Shown here: positions 18,367 to 28,606 of the stretch, piece after piece | Layout of the letters: each line of letters starts with the position of its first letter | Position numbering within the stretch: position 1 is the first letter of the stretch | Assembly (NCBI RefSeq): GCF_900187355.1 | Contig: NZ_LT906451.1 | Coordinates: forward strand, 434,501 to 498,500 | DNA from: Legionella lansingensis | Lineage (GTDB): Bacteria > Pseudomonadota > Gammaproteobacteria > Legionellales > Legionellaceae | DNA length: 64,000 nt | Direction: 5' to 3' | Position numbers and translations under genes: made by a program | Notes under the pieces: generated by a model | What the model was told of the DNA's origin: nothing | What the model saw: the letters and a program-made list of their open reading frames with translations, nothing else | Databases searched by the model: none

Positions 18367-19953
18367 TTAATGTCTAAAATGTCGATAACCGGTAAATACC
18401 ATTTTAATTCCCGCTTCATTGGCAGCAGTGATGACTTGCTCATCACGTATCGACCCACCAGGTTGAATAATGGCTGAAATGCCCGCCTCAGCAGCCATGG
18501 CGATATTATCCGCAAAAGGAAAGAAAGCATCTGATGCCATGCTGGCACCCGTTGTAGGAAAGCCTGCTTCCTTTGCTTGCCATAATGCGATTCGAGTACT
18601 CATAACACGGCTAGTTTGTCCTGCACCTATACCTATTGTTGCTCCGTTTTGAGCCAAAACAATGGCATTGGATTTAACGTGCTTGGCAGCAAGCCAGGCA
18701 AACATTAGATCTTGCATTTCTTGTGGGGATGGTTTTTGTTCAGTGACGAATTGCAATTTTTGCTCAATGAGTAAAATGTCATCATGTTCTTGCACAAGTA
18801 AGCCTCCATGGACAGTGCGCATATCCAATCTAGGCGAGTTATTTGTTGCCCATTCTCCTATGCTTAACACACGAATAGCTGGTTTGGTGGCAAAAACGGC
18901 TTCAGCTTTCTGGGTTAAACCTGGGGCAATAATGACTTCAGCAAATTGCTTTTCAAGAATAGTTTTGGCTGTTTCTTCATCGATAGGTTGATTAAAAGCC
19001 AAAATTCCACCATAGGCAGATATTGGATCAGCTTGAAAAGCTCGTAAATAGGCATGAGTGGGATCATCTCCTATGGCGATCCCGCAAGGATTACCATGCT
19101 TTACGATAACGCATGTGGCGATGGTAAGAGGGAATGATTTTACACAATCAAACGCGGCATCAGCATCGAGTAAATTGTTATAAGAAAGTTGCTTCCCTTG
19201 TATTGTTTTTGCAGTTGCTAAAGAGGTATGGGATGGATTTTTGTCACTATAAAAAATGGCTTGTTGGTGAGGGTTCTCCCCATAGCGTAACTCATATTGT
19301 TTGTTGAACTGGCAAGTAAAAACGGAGGGGAAACCTGCAGGTTCCCTAGAATCGTCAAGCATTCCTAAATAATTGGCAATAGCTGCATCATAAGCAGCAG
19401 TGTGAGCAAAGGCTTTTTTAGCTAATGAAAACCCCCAGTTTTTGGGTATTTTTTTTGTCTTAAGATAGTTTTCAAGCAATTGATAGTCGTCTGGGGTTAC
19501 AACTACAAACACATGTGCATGATTCTTTGCTGCGGAACGAATCATCGCAGGCCCGCCTATATCAATATTTTCAATGGCGGTTTGAAAATCACAATCATGC
19601 GTACTAATGACCTGTTCAAAGGGGTATAAATTAACAATCAATAAATCAAAACGGCTAATCTGATGCTCTCTTAAAATGCTATCATCCTCTTTACCTCTGG
19701 CTAATAAGCCTGCATGAATAGCAGGATGTAGGGTTTTGACTCTGCCATCAAGCATTTCAGGGAACTTGGTGCAAGCACTAACATCGGTTACTGTTATATT
19801 ATTGCTGCTTAAAAGTGCGCCAGTGTTACCTGTCGCGACGATCTCCACACCCTGCTTTGCAAGCGCTTTTGCTAATTCAACGATTCCTCTTTTATCAGAA
19901 ACACTGATGAGTGCTCTTTTAGGTGCAAAGGGAATAAATTCTTGATCTGTCAT
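18367..19953 (-). CDS. purH: Bifunctional AICAR transformylase/IMP cyclohydrolase
   Basis: PurH catalyses the last two steps of de novo IMP synthesis. The N-terminal MGS-like cyclohydrolase domain is seen in RALISVSDKRGIVELAKALA and TGNTGALL; the C-terminal transformylase domain in LRYGENPHQQAIFY, VKHGNPCGIAIG and DAFFPFADNI. The 528-residue length is standard. It is the last gene of the leftward aroQ-accB-accC-prmA-purH series, 25 bases after prmA. Confidence 0.97.
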   Translation of the reverse strand: MTDQEFIPFAPKRALISVSDKRGIVELAKALAKQGVEIVATGNTGALLSSNNITVTDVSACTKFPEMLDGRVKTLHPAIHAGLLARGKEDDSILREHQISRFDLLIVNLYPFEQVISTHDCDFQTAIENIDIGGPAMIRSAAKNHAHVFVVVTPDDYQLLENYLKTKKIPKNWGFSLAKKAFAHTAAYDAAIANYLGMLDDSREPAGFPSVFTCQFNKQYELRYGENPHQQAIFYSDKNPSHTSLATAKTIQGKQLSYNNLLDADAAFDCVKSFPLTIATCVIVKHGNPCGIAIGDDPTHAYLRAFQADPISAYGGILAFNQPIDEETAKTILEKQFAEVIIAPGLTQKAEAVFATKPAIRVLSIGEWATNNSPRLDMRTVHGGLLVQEHDDILLIEQKLQFVTEQKPSPQEMQDLMFAWLAAKHVKSNAIVLAQNGATIGIGAGQTSRVMSTRIALWQAKEAGFPTTGASMASDAFFPFADNIAMAAEAGISAIIQPGGSIRDEQVITAANEAGIKMVFTGYRHFRH

Positions 19954-19978
19954 TATTAGACTCTATATAAAAAATCAC

Positions 19979-20845
19979 TCAGCGACGAGTGAAAACCAGC
20001 AAAGACCATCCTTCCATAGTATTCGAAATTTTGTGATGGAAATCAGCTTGGTAATCTTCAATCAGTGATTGAGCCTGGTTATCCAAAATTCCGGAAATTA
20101 TCAAGGTACCTTCCTTTTTCAGCAAATCTTTAAATTTGGTTCGTAAATTTAATAAGGGCGCAAGCAAAATATTGGCAATAATCAAGTCAACTTGAGTGGT
20201 TAAACTGTCAGGGAAGCCTATTTCTAGTTGAAGAGTTATATGGTTACTTATGGCATTATTTTGTGTTGCCTGTAACGCTTGCTCATCAATATCCACCGCA
20301 TATGCTTTAGAAGCACCCAGTTTTAAAGAAGCCAAGGCAAGGATACCTGAACCACAACCATAATCAATGACTGTTTTGTTCTTTAATTCAGCTTGATCAA
20401 GCCAAGTTAAGCAAAGTGCGGTTGTTGGGTGTGTCCCGGTACCAAAAGCCAATCCTGGGTCAAGAATTAAATTAACCGCTTCTGGTTCCGGTGGTTCAAT
20501 CCATGAGGGACAAATCCATAAGTTTTTACCAAAGCGCTGAGGTCTGAAGTCTTTCATCCAGACACGCTCCCAGTCTTCGTCGGCCAATTCATCCATAGAG
20601 AACTGTAAATGTGTATATTGCAGACGAAGTGACTCCAAGGCCTTGGTTGCAGTATCTTCTACATCATAAAGCGCAGTGACTATGACGTCCGGCCAAAGTG
20701 GGGTTGTTCCAGGTTCAGGTTCAAGCACGGGTACGTCGTTTTTATCTGCAAACGTGACAGATAAGGCGCCAGTTTCTTCTAGTGCTTCACTTAACTGCTC
20801 CGCTTCATCGCGATGACAATGATCAATTTGTAACTGATACCACAC
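19979..20845 (-). CDS. prmA: Ribosomal protein L11 methyltransferase
   Basis: PrmA trimethylates ribosomal protein L11. The N-terminal ferredoxin-like substrate-binding region (MWYQLQIDHCHRDEAEQLSE) is followed by the SAM-binding motif VIDYGCGSGILALASLKLGA, and the LAFGTGTHPTTALCL and ANILLAPL motifs are characteristic. The 288-residue length is normal. Only a few bases separate it from accC, the usual gammaproteobacterial arrangement. Confidence 0.96.
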   Translation of the reverse strand: MWYQLQIDHCHRDEAEQLSEALEETGALSVTFADKNDVPVLEPEPGTTPLWPDVIVTALYDVEDTATKALESLRLQYTHLQFSMDELADEDWERVWMKDFRPQRFGKNLWICPSWIEPPEPEAVNLILDPGLAFGTGTHPTTALCLTWLDQAELKNKTVIDYGCGSGILALASLKLGASKAYAVDIDEQALQATQNNAISNHITLQLEIGFPDSLTTQVDLIIANILLAPLLNLRTKFKDLLKKEGTLIISGILDNQAQSLIEDYQADFHHKISNTMEGWSLLVFTRR

Positions 20846-20849
20846 TAAC

Positions 20850-22193
20850 TTATTCCTTCAGCATTTTTTCTAAGTAATGAATATTTGTGCCACCTTGTTT
20901 GAATGCTTTATCGCGAAGAATACGCTGATGTAATTCAATATTTGTTTTTATGCCATCGATGATGATTTCATCCAGGGCATTACGCATTCTTGCAAATGCT
21001 TCAGCGCGGTTTTCTCCATAGCTAATTAATTTACCTATCATGGAATCGTAGTGAGGGGGGACGGTATAACTACTATAGATGTGAGAATCGAAGCGGATAC
21101 CTGGTCCACCTGGTTGATGAAGTAATCTTATTGTTCCAGGACAAGGCATGAAGGTTTTGGCATCTTCGGCGTTAATCCGACATTCAACGGCATGACCACG
21201 CAATGTAATATCTTCTTGACGCAAGGTAAAAGGTATTTCACTGGCGATTTTTATTTGTTCTTTAACAATATCAATGCCGGTAATCATTTCAGTAACGGGA
21301 TGTTCAACCTGAACACGTGTATTCATTTCAATAAAATAAAAACAACCGTCTTGATATAAGAATTCAAACGTTCCTGCGCCGCGATAGTTTAATTCACGGC
21401 AAGCTTTGACCACTGATTCTCCAATTTTCGCGCGCAATTCAGGACTAATGCCAGGAGCAGGCGCTTCTTCTACCACTTTTTGATGTCGGCGTTGCATGGA
21501 ACAATCACGTTCACCTAAATGAATAGCGTTGCCCTTACCATCACCCAACACTTGAAATTCAATATGTCGCGGATTTTCCAGAAATTTTTCCATGTAAACG
21601 GTGGGGTTATTGAAGGCAGCTTTCGCTTCACTACGCGTTAAAGCGATGGCATTTAACAAGTTTGCTTCGCTATGCACAACACGCATGCCGCGGCCGCCAC
21701 CACCTCCAGCTGCTTTAATAATGATCGGGTAACCAATGTTGTGGGCTAATCCCAGATTGTGTTGATCATCCTCAAGCAAGGGGCCATCAGAGCCAGGCAC
21801 ACAGGGGACTCCTGCTTTTTTCATTGCAGCAATGGCTGATACTTTATCTCCCATTAAACGGATGGTGTCTCCTCGAGGGCCGATAAAACGGAAACCACTT
21901 TGTTCAACGATGTCAGCGAAATCTGCATTTTCTGACAGAAAACCGTAGCCCGGATGAATAGCCACAGCATCAGTAATTTCAGCCGCAGATATAATAGCAG
22001 GTATGTTTAAATAACTTTTTTGTGAATTGGCTGGTCCTATGCAAACCGTTTCATCGGCGAGACGTACGTGGAGTAAATCTTTATCAACATCAGAATGCAC
22101 GGCAACGGTTTGAATGCCAAGTTCTTTACAGGCACGTAAAATACGAAGGGCAATTTCGCCACGATTGGCGATCACAATTTTACTGAGCATCAA
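20850..22193 (-). CDS. accC: Biotin carboxylase subunit of acetyl-CoA carboxylase
   Basis: AccC carboxylates the biotin on AccB using ATP and bicarbonate, the first half of malonyl-CoA formation for fatty acid synthesis. It is an ATP-grasp enzyme: the glycine-rich loop [14 protein letters not shown], the catalytic segment [20 protein letters not shown] and [16 protein letters not shown] are all present. The 447-residue length is standard. It lies 14 bases after accB, with which it is co-expressed in many bacteria. Confidence 0.98.
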   Translation of the reverse strand: MMLSKIVIANRGEIALRILRACKELGIQTVAVHSDVDKDLLHVRLADETVCIGPANSQKSYLNIPAIISAAEITDAVAIHPGYGFLSENADFADIVEQSGFRFIGPRGDTIRLMGDKVSAIAAMKKAGVPCVPGSDGPLLEDDQHNLGLAHNIGYPIIIKAAGGGGGRGMRVVHSEANLLNAIALTRSEAKAAFNNPTVYMEKFLENPRHIEFQVLGDGKGNAIHLGERDCSMQRRHQKVVEEAPAPGISPELRAKIGESVVKACRELNYRGAGTFEFLYQDGCFYFIEMNTRVQVEHPVTEMITGIDIVKEQIKIASEIPFTLRQEDITLRGHAVECRINAEDAKTFMPCPGTIRLLHQPGGPGIRFDSHIYSSYTVPPHYDSMIGKLISYGENRAEAFARMRNALDEIIIDGIKTNIELHQRILRDKAFKQGGTNIHYLEKMLKE

Positions 22194-22207
22194 TCGACTC
22201 TCTATGA

Positions 22208-22675
22208 TTATTCTTCAATGACAAACAAAGGTTGGTCATACTCAACGGGTTCACCATTAGCTACTAAAATGTCAACGATTTTACCGGCGCGATCAGCTTC
22301 AATTTCATTGAACATCTTCATCGCTTCAACAATACAAAGTGTATCTCCGACTTTAACAGACTGCCCAATAGTAACGAAAGGAGCGGCATCAGGAGAAGGT
22401 GAGGTATACATGGTTCCAACCATAGGAGAACGGATCTTATGACCAGCACTAGGTGGAGTGGTTGTTTTGCCGCTTTCATTGGTTACTACAGTGGGCGCTA
22501 CTGGCGCAGGTGCTTGGGGCGTTTGTGGCTGTGAAGTAATGTAACGCACCTGCGGTGGTAGTTCCGGATAATGACGACTTAGACGAACGGATTCTTCACC
22601 TTCCTTAATTTCGATTTCAGAAATACCCGTTTCCTCTAATAACTCGATCAACTTTTTGATTTTACGAATATCCAT
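22208..22675 (-). CDS. accB: Biotin carboxyl carrier protein of acetyl-CoA carboxylase
   Basis: AccB carries the biotin between AccC and the carboxyltransferase. The biotinyl lysine is in [12 protein letters not shown] near the C-terminus. The N-terminal helix [20 protein letters not shown] and the Pro/Ala-rich linker ([13 protein letters not shown]) fit the family, as does the 155-residue length. It sits between aroQ and accC. Confidence 0.97.
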   Translation of the reverse strand: MDIRKIKKLIELLEETGISEIEIKEGEESVRLSRHYPELPPQVRYITSQPQTPQAPAPVAPTVVTNESGKTTTPPSAGHKIRSPMVGTMYTSPSPDAAPFVTIGQSVKVGDTLCIVEAMKMFNEIEADRAGKIVDILVANGEPVEYDQPLFVIEE

Positions 22676-22690
22676 TGATTACTCTCTAAT

Positions 22691-23134
22691 TTAAATTAAT
22701 TCATCAATAATGGCTTGCAGGGCTAGGGAATAACCGTTAATTCCTAGTCCGCTAATGACACCTGTTGCAATGTCGGAAAAATAAGAATGATGACGAAATG
22801 CTTCTCGTGAATAAATATTGCTAATGTGAACCTCAATAAAGGGAAGTTTCCCAGCCAACAAGGCATCGCGAAGTGCAATGCTCGTATGAGTGAAGGCAGC
22901 TGGATTGATAATCAGGTAATCTATTTTATCATCAGTGGCTTGGTGAATGATTTCGATCAGTTCTGCTTCATTGTTGCTTTGCTTACTGGTTAGCGAGATA
23001 CCAGCCGCTTGCGCTTGTTGTGCTAACAATGCGTTAAGTTCTTTTAATGTTGTTGAGCCATAAATATCAGGTTCTCGTAACCCCAGTCTATTTAAATTTG
23101 GACCATGTAGTACAAGTATTTTCTTCATTGTCAA
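22691..23134 (-). CDS. aroQ: Type II 3-dehydroquinate dehydratase
   Basis: Converts 3-dehydroquinate to 3-dehydroshikimate in the shikimate pathway. Family motifs are [17 protein letters not shown], the [16 protein letters not shown] segment, [18 protein letters not shown] and GLGINGY. At 147 residues it has the normal type II length. The ORF starts MTMKK; the ATG six bases further in (MKKILVLHG) could be used instead. It is the first gene of the leftward five-gene series. Confidence 0.96.
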   Translation of the reverse strand: MTMKKILVLHGPNLNRLGLREPDIYGSTTLKELNALLAQQAQAAGISLTSKQSNNEAELIEIIHQATDDKIDYLIINPAAFTHTSIALRDALLAGKLPFIEVHISNIYSREAFRHHSYFSDIATGVISGLGINGYSLALQAIIDELI

Positions 23135-23286
23135 GATGATTCGGCAAAATTGAAGTGGATTCTGCCTGATCTTTGCAATAATGTCCAGATATAAGAGGAT
23201 ATCGGCATGATGTCGGCATAATGGCGAGTTTTAATAGAAACTAAATCTGGTCATTCTAGCGGGTTCAAATTAAAATCTCTGCTTTT

Positions 23287-23844
23287 ATGGGGTTTATATT
23301 GAGCAATCAAAAACACGACTATAACGATTTAATTGTACTTTTTAATCACTGCTTTGCAGCCCGATACAATACAAGACTGCTTAAAGGTGATGAGGAGCCC
23401 ATTTATCTTCCTGCAGATGAGGAACGTTCTTATCATGCTATCTTTTTTGCTCATGGTTTTTTTAGCAGCGCTCTTCATGAGTGTGCGCACTGGTTAATTG
23501 CTGGTAAAGAACGCAGGAAACAGATTGATTATGGTTATTGGTATGCTCCTGATGGTCGTACAGCCGAACAGCAACAATTTTTTCAGAAGGTTGAGGCAAA
23601 ACCTCAAGCTTTGGAATGGATACTTTCCATAGCGGCAGGATATCGTTTTCGTATCAGTATTGATAACCTAAATGGTCCACCTTTGGATACTGAGGCATTT
23701 AAACAAGCTATCTATCAACATGTGCTAAATTATTGTGAACGAGGCTTGGCTTCGCGAGCGCGACTGTTTAGGGAAGCATTGTGTGGATATTACGGTACTT
23801 CACCCTATTTGGATACTGAACATTTTAAATTAACGGAGATTTAA
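23287..23844 (+). CDS. epmC: Elongation factor P hydroxylase EpmC
   Basis: EpmC (YfcM) hydroxylates the beta-lysylated lysine of elongation factor P. The HECAHWLIAG motif carries the metal-binding H-E-x-x-H, with DYGYWYAPDGR and AGYRFRIS further along, as in the family. The 185-residue length matches. The first residues (MGFIL) may not be used if translation begins at the in-frame TTG at 23299. It stands alone, divergent from aroQ. Confidence 0.88.
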   Translation: MGFILSNQKHDYNDLIVLFNHCFAARYNTRLLKGDEEPIYLPADEERSYHAIFFAHGFFSSALHECAHWLIAGKERRKQIDYGYWYAPDGRTAEQQQFFQKVEAKPQALEWILSIAAGYRFRISIDNLNGPPLDTEAFKQAIYQHVLNYCERGLASRARLFREALCGYYGTSPYLDTEHFKLTEI

Positions 23845-23925
23845 AATGTTAATAGCCCCTAAAGATTTGTAAAAGCTGTACTTCAGTCAAGCTTTAAAAT
23901 AAGTTAGTGAAAAGGAGATTGTTCA

Positions 23926-23992
23926 TTAAACGGTGTCATTCCCGCGTAGGCGGGAATCCATTTTGGGATGACACAGTTTGGTAAACACTCTT
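23926..23992. repeat. Dispersed palindromic repeat copy
   Basis: Reads GTGTCATTCCCGCGTAGGCG, GGAATCCATT and GGATGACACAGTTTGGTAAA in order. The GTGTCAT and ATGACAC ends are complementary around the CCCGC-GCGGG stem. Same family as the copies at 3551, 27720, 32478, 33679 and 45731. It fills most of the gap between epmC and the oadA-like gene. Confidence 0.8.
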
Positions 23993-24021
23993 GAAAGAGC
24001 TTCTTAAGCAATGGATTGATT

Positions 24022-25824
24022 ATGGCTAAAACATACATAACTGATGTAACTTTGCGTGATGCACACCAATGTTTGATTGCAACCCGAATGCGCACGGAAG
24101 ATATGCTACCGGCTTGTCAAAAAATGGATAAAGCCGGTTTTTGGGCGATGGAGGTTTGGGGAGGAGCTACATTCGATGCCTGTTTGCGTTTTTTAAAAGA
24201 AGACCCCTGGGTTCGTTTGCGTCTATTAAGAAAAGCCATACCGAACACCCGCTTGTCAATGTTATTGCGTGGCCAAAATCTCTTGGGTTATCGTCATTAT
24301 GCCGATGATGTGGTCCGGGGTTTTATAAAACTTGCTGCAAAAAACGGGGTTGATGTATTCCGTGTTTTTGATGCGCTAAATGATGTTCGCAATTTACGTG
24401 TGGCTTTGGAGGAAGTTAAGCGCCAAAAAAAACATGCTCAAGGGGCTATTTGTTATACCACAAGCCCAGTACATACCTTAGAAAGCTTTGTCGATCTGGG
24501 TAAGAAATTGGCTGATATGGGTTGCGACAGTATCGCCATAAAAGATATGGCTGGTTTGCTGACACCAATGGCAGCGGTGTCTTTATATAAGGCTTTAGTG
24601 GATGCAACCGGATTGCCAATTCATCTCCATAGTCATGCAACGGCAGGACTGGCAAGCATAAGCCTTTATCAAGCAATTCTCGCAGGTTGTAATCATGTTG
24701 ATACGGCAATCTCTTCTTTCTCAGGTGGTGCTTCTCATCCTGCCACTGAAGCTTTAGTAGCTGCCTTGGTCGAGACTGAATTTGACACAGGTCTTAATTT
24801 GAATTTGTTGCTTGATATTGGTGAATATTTCAAGGAAGTTCGCAAAAAATATCAGCAATTTGAAGGTGAAGCACGTGAGATTGACCCACGTGTCCAGGTC
24901 TATCAAGTGCCCGGAGGGATGATTTCCAACCTATATAGTCAATTAAAGGAGCAACAAGCATTAAATAAAATGAGTGCTGTACACGCAGAGATCCCTCGTG
25001 TACGTCATGATTTAGGTTACCCACCCTTGGTGACACCTACATCGCAGATTGTAGGAACCCAGGCAGTGTTAAACGTTTTAACTGGCGAACGTTATAAAAC
25101 AATAACCAATGAAGTCAAACTTTATTGTCAGGGGAAATATGGTGCCGCGCCGGGAAAAATTAGCCCGCGCTTGCGTAAAAAAGCTATAGGCCATACTGAA
25201 GTCATTGACGTAAGACCGGCAGATTTGATTCCCAATGAATTACACCGTTTACGTGATGAAATTGGCGAGTTAGCAGAAACCGATGAAGATGTTCTTTCTT
25301 ATGCCATGTTTCCTGAAATTGGTAAGCAATTTTTGGCTGAGCGAAAAAGTAATGCACTGCGGCCAGAACCATTAATGACAACCCCAGCTGTAACGAAGGG
25401 AAATAATTTTTCTGAATTCAATATTACTCTACACGGTGAAAATTATCACATTAAAGTTGCTGGATATGGCGAGCGAGAAAGGGGACAGCAAGCTTGTTTT
25501 TTATGGGTGGACGGTGTTCCCGAAGAAGTCATCATAAATGTTGAAGAAGAACCTCAGGAGGAGGCTATTGTTGCGAATGGGATGAACAACAAAAAAAGAA
25601 GCCCCGGTTTCGGTGATATTACCGTGGCGATGCCTGGTAATATAGTTAATGTTAACGTGACCGTCGGAGAACAAGTTATGGCTGGACAGGCATTATTGGT
25701 CCTTGAGGCCATGAAAATGGAAACAGAGATCCAGGCACCTTTTGCTGGTATTGTGAAAGAGGTATTTTGTCAGAAAGGTGATAAAGTTATGCCGGGACAA
25801 ATATTAATGCAGTTAGCCAAATAG
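24022..25824 (+). CDS. oadA: Biotin-dependent carboxyltransferase: oxaloacetate decarboxylase alpha / pyruvate carboxylase subunit B
   Basis: The N-terminal TIM-barrel carboxyltransferase domain shows TDVTLRDAHQCLIATRMRTE, AIKDMAGLLTP and the metal-binding HLHSHATAGLA. A conserved middle domain follows, then a Lys/Asn linker and a C-terminal biotinyl domain with EAMKMETEI. No membrane beta or gamma decarboxylase subunit and no second biotin carboxylase are nearby. It could therefore act in a two-subunit pyruvate carboxylase or with OAD subunits encoded elsewhere. The ATG at 24022 (MAKTYITDV) is preferred over the TTG six bases upstream. The next gene, phaC, follows after 25 bases. Confidence 0.9.
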   Translation: MAKTYITDVTLRDAHQCLIATRMRTEDMLPACQKMDKAGFWAMEVWGGATFDACLRFLKEDPWVRLRLLRKAIPNTRLSMLLRGQNLLGYRHYADDVVRGFIKLAAKNGVDVFRVFDALNDVRNLRVALEEVKRQKKHAQGAICYTTSPVHTLESFVDLGKKLADMGCDSIAIKDMAGLLTPMAAVSLYKALVDATGLPIHLHSHATAGLASISLYQAILAGCNHVDTAISSFSGGASHPATEALVAALVETEFDTGLNLNLLLDIGEYFKEVRKKYQQFEGEAREIDPRVQVYQVPGGMISNLYSQLKEQQALNKMSAVHAEIPRVRHDLGYPPLVTPTSQIVGTQAVLNVLTGERYKTITNEVKLYCQGKYGAAPGKISPRLRKKAIGHTEVIDVRPADLIPNELHRLRDEIGELAETDEDVLSYAMFPEIGKQFLAERKSNALRPEPLMTTPAVTKGNNFSEFNITLHGENYHIKVAGYGERERGQQACFLWVDGVPEEVIINVEEEPQEEAIVANGMNNKKRSPGFGDITVAMPGNIVNVNVTVGEQVMAGQALLVLEAMKMETEIQAPFAGIVKEVFCQKGDKVMPGQILMQLAK

Positions 25825-25849
25825 CGACTAGACCCTAAGGATATCAACA

Positions 25850-27619
25850 ATGAATGGACGAGCCAAAAAAATGAGTAAAAAGGAAAAAACCTCTGATGCG
25901 TCTACTTATTGGCATGAGCCTGGTTCTATGAATGAGGTAGATCATTTTTTTCGTTTTCTCAATAAGCTTTATCAAGCCAATCTGGCAAAAATAACGGCTG
26001 GTATTAGTCCTGCGGCTGTTAGAGCCTCTTTTTTCTCCTGGTTTGTTCACCTACAACAATCCCCCGGACTTTTGTTAGAATTGGCTTGTTACCCCTTTGT
26101 TCATGCTCAGGATTGTGTGAATAACATCGTATGCCTGGAGCGTGTTGCTAAAGGTGAAGATGTTCGCTTCCATAAGGACAGTTGGCAGGCGATGCCTTGG
26201 CGTCTTTGGGCTGAGGGGTTTCTCCAGCTAGAGGATTGGTGGCGAAGAGCCACAACAGATGTTCCGGGATTGCCGCGACCCGTAAAGCGCACCGTTTCGT
26301 TTTGTGTGCGTCAAATTCTGGATGCTATTTCTCCTTCCAATTTTATTTTTACCAATCCTGATCTTTTTTATGAAACGATGCGAACAGGTGGGTATAACCT
26401 TATTCGTGGCACCGAACTTGCCATAAAAGATGTGATGGCTCGTGTAAGTGGCATGCTGCCTGAAGAGGTAAATAATTTTATTCCTGGTAAACATGTTGCT
26501 GTTACACCAGGAAAAGTGGTTTATACGAATCACTTAATTGAGCTCATTCAATACAAACCTAAGACAAAAACAGTTTATAAAGAACCTGTGCTCATATTGC
26601 CAGCCTGGATTATGAAGTACTACATTCTGGATTTATCTCCCAATAACTCTCTTGTTAGATGGCTGGTAGAGCAAGGGCACACGGTGTTTATTGTTTCTTG
26701 GCGCAATCCTTCCCACGACGATCGTCATTTAGGGATGGACGATTATTTTCGTCTTGGTGCCATGGCAGCCATCGATGAAGTCTCTTGTCGATTTCCTAAA
26801 ACCAAAATTAATCTCATGGGATATTGTATAGGTGGAACACTGGCGCTAATTGCTGCATCAGCCATGGCAGAAGAGAATGATGACCGTTTAAATACCCTAA
26901 CCTTATTGGCTGCACAAGGGGATTTTACCGATGCAGGGGAATTGATGCTGTTTGTTACTGATAGCGAAGTCTCTTTCCTCAAAAATATGATGTGGGACCA
27001 AGGTTATCTTGATACCAAACAAATGGCGGGTTCATTTCAAATGCTGCGGTCTTATGATCTTATCTGGTCTAAAATGGTTCAAGACTATATGCATGGTCTA
27101 CATCGCGGCATGATTGATTTGACGGCTTGGAATGCTGATGCCACGCGTATGCCATACAAAATGCATAGTGAATATCTAGAAAAATTGTTTTTGAATAATG
27201 ATCTTGCCAAAGGACATTACACGGTTGAAGGAAAACCTATTGCTGTAGAGAATATTAAGATCCCCATTTTTGCTGTAAGTACTGAAAAAGACCACGTGGC
27301 GCCCTGGAAGTCTGTTTACAAAATCCATTTGATGGCAAACAGTGACATTACATTTATACTGACTGTTGGTGGACATAATGCTGGCATTATCAGTGAACCA
27401 GGACATCCGGATCGTTCTTACTTAGTCCATGAACACAAGAAAGGTTCGGCCTATCTAAATACATCTAAGTGGTTAGAGGTGGCCGAAAAGCAAGAGGGTT
27501 CATGGTGGCGCGGTTGGCATGAATGGCTGGTAAAATATGATAGCCCAAGGCGTGTGTCAGCACCTCACATTGATAGCAAGCTTCCTTCGGCTCCAGGGAA
27601 CTATGTATTCCAGAAATAG
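25850..27619 (+). CDS. phaC: Class I poly(3-hydroxyalkanoate) synthase
   Basis: PhaC polymerises hydroxyacyl-CoA into the storage polyester found in Legionella granules. The lipase-like box GYCIGGT holds the catalytic cysteine; DHVAPWKSVYK and GGHNAGI contain the expected Asp and His of the catalytic triad. The N-terminal domain (SPGLLLELACYPFVHAQDCV) and the 589-residue length match class I synthases. The start at MNGRAKKMSKK could shift to the second Met. It follows the carboxyltransferase closely and may be cotranscribed; no phaAB genes are near. Confidence 0.95.
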   Translation: MNGRAKKMSKKEKTSDASTYWHEPGSMNEVDHFFRFLNKLYQANLAKITAGISPAAVRASFFSWFVHLQQSPGLLLELACYPFVHAQDCVNNIVCLERVAKGEDVRFHKDSWQAMPWRLWAEGFLQLEDWWRRATTDVPGLPRPVKRTVSFCVRQILDAISPSNFIFTNPDLFYETMRTGGYNLIRGTELAIKDVMARVSGMLPEEVNNFIPGKHVAVTPGKVVYTNHLIELIQYKPKTKTVYKEPVLILPAWIMKYYILDLSPNNSLVRWLVEQGHTVFIVSWRNPSHDDRHLGMDDYFRLGAMAAIDEVSCRFPKTKINLMGYCIGGTLALIAASAMAEENDDRLNTLTLLAAQGDFTDAGELMLFVTDSEVSFLKNMMWDQGYLDTKQMAGSFQMLRSYDLIWSKMVQDYMHGLHRGMIDLTAWNADATRMPYKMHSEYLEKLFLNNDLAKGHYTVEGKPIAVENIKIPIFAVSTEKDHVAPWKSVYKIHLMANSDITFILTVGGHNAGIISEPGHPDRSYLVHEHKKGSAYLNTSKWLEVAEKQEGSWWRGWHEWLVKYDSPRRVSAPHIDSKLPSAPGNYVFQK

Positions 27620-27719
27620 TAACTCCTTACGTTCCATTTTCGCCGGAACAAGAGTAAGCTTGCATGAAGCAATAACACTTTAAAACTTATCCCTGTGCGG
27701 GCTCGTTTTGAATGAAACT

Positions 27720-27836
27720 GTTCATTTAGCTGTGTCATTCCCGCGTAGGCGGGAATCCATTCTGGGTGGGACGAGGCTTTAATCAGGATGGATCCCCGCC
27801 TACGCGGAGATGACACAGTTCGGTAAACGCTCTCCA
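27720..27836. repeat. Dispersed palindromic repeat, full-length copy
   Basis: This 117-bp copy has the complete architecture: GTGTCATTCCCGCGTAGGCG at the left, GGATCCCCGCCTACGCGGAG at the right, joined by a short spacer, then the common tail GTTCGGTAAACGCTCTCC. The two halves form a long imperfect hairpin. It occupies about a third of the 325-base gap between phaC and the next gene; the remainder upstream shows nothing recognisable. Confidence 0.8.
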
Positions 27837-27890
27837 TTGAACCATCCCGATTGAAAAAATTGAGTAAAATTTCGATGGAGTCGGAGCTTA

Positions 27891-27919
27891 TTGAAAATAG
27901 ACTATGCTATTTATATAGA
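27891..27919 (+). promoter_or_regulatory. Candidate sigma-70 promoter
   Basis: TTGAAA (27891-27896), 17-base spacer, TATAGA (27914-27919). It precedes a GGAG site at 27934 and the ATG at 27945, which argues against starting the following gene at the upstream TTG. Confidence 0.5.
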
Positions 27920-27944
27920 TAATTGTATGAATTGGAGATTAGAG

Positions 27945-28541
27945 ATGAGCACTAAGAAAGAAGATGCAAAAAAAGATGTAAAAGAAGATTTAGAAAAGCA
28001 ACAAAAAGAAAAAGAAGAAGCGCTTCAACAGTTTGTTTTACTGCAAGAGAATCGTAAAAGAAATGCACAGGAAGAAGAGGCATATCAAAAACTTTTGGCT
28101 CAATATGGTGACGAAATAATTAAAAATCCAGATCTCCTGAAAACAGTGAAAAAAGAAGAGAAAGAAGTTAGTTATGTTGTTCAAACTATCCATATTGATC
28201 TAATGCAGCGCGAATATGAAAAGCAATTCGAAAGTGAGGGTAGAAAGGTTGAGAAAACGGAAGAAGGAATTGTTTTTAAATTTAAAAGCAAGGAAGAAGC
28301 CGTCAGCTTTTTTCAAGACCAAGCTAAAAAAGGTCGTGCCTTTGAGGTCTACAATGCCAATAAAGACGTGGACCACTGCATGTATTCTGATGGTAAAGGA
28401 AATTTCGTGCAAGGAACTAAAGCACAGATCGCAGAGTACAAGGCTGACCCTGAGAAGTTCAAAGAGAAGTTCGACATAGGCGAAGATGGAGCCTTAAAGG
28501 AGAAAGAGCCCAAACAAGAATTTACTACAGCAAAGGTGTAA
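27945..28541 (+). CDS. Highly charged Lys/Glu-rich protein of unknown function
   Basis: A 198-residue soluble protein. Its first 60 residues are almost entirely Lys, Glu, Asp, Gln and Ala and probably form a coiled coil (KEDLEKQQKEKEEALQQFVL). A more globular part follows (IVFKFKSKEEAVSFFQDQAK; HCMYSDGKGNFVQGT). No signal peptide, membrane segment or known domain is seen. Start at 27945 is chosen from the promoter and GGAG spacing. Charged coiled-coil proteins of this kind are frequent among Legionella Dot/Icm substrates, but nothing here proves export; it is also reminiscent of a small cytosolic structural protein. Confidence 0.7.
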   Translation: MSTKKEDAKKDVKEDLEKQQKEKEEALQQFVLLQENRKRNAQEEEAYQKLLAQYGDEIIKNPDLLKTVKKEEKEVSYVVQTIHIDLMQREYEKQFESEGRKVEKTEEGIVFKFKSKEEAVSFFQDQAKKGRAFEVYNANKDVDHCMYSDGKGNFVQGTKAQIAEYKADPEKFKEKFDIGEDGALKEKEPKQEFTTAKV

Positions 28542-28606
28542 TAGCCGTTGTCAGATACTCTGCTGCAAGGAATATTCTTGAAAAGACTCAAGCTTTGCGA
28601 AGCTTG

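Noticed and set aside
23255..23275. GGGTTCAAATT resembling a tRNA T-loop
   Set aside because: No acceptor, anticodon or D arm can be built around it.
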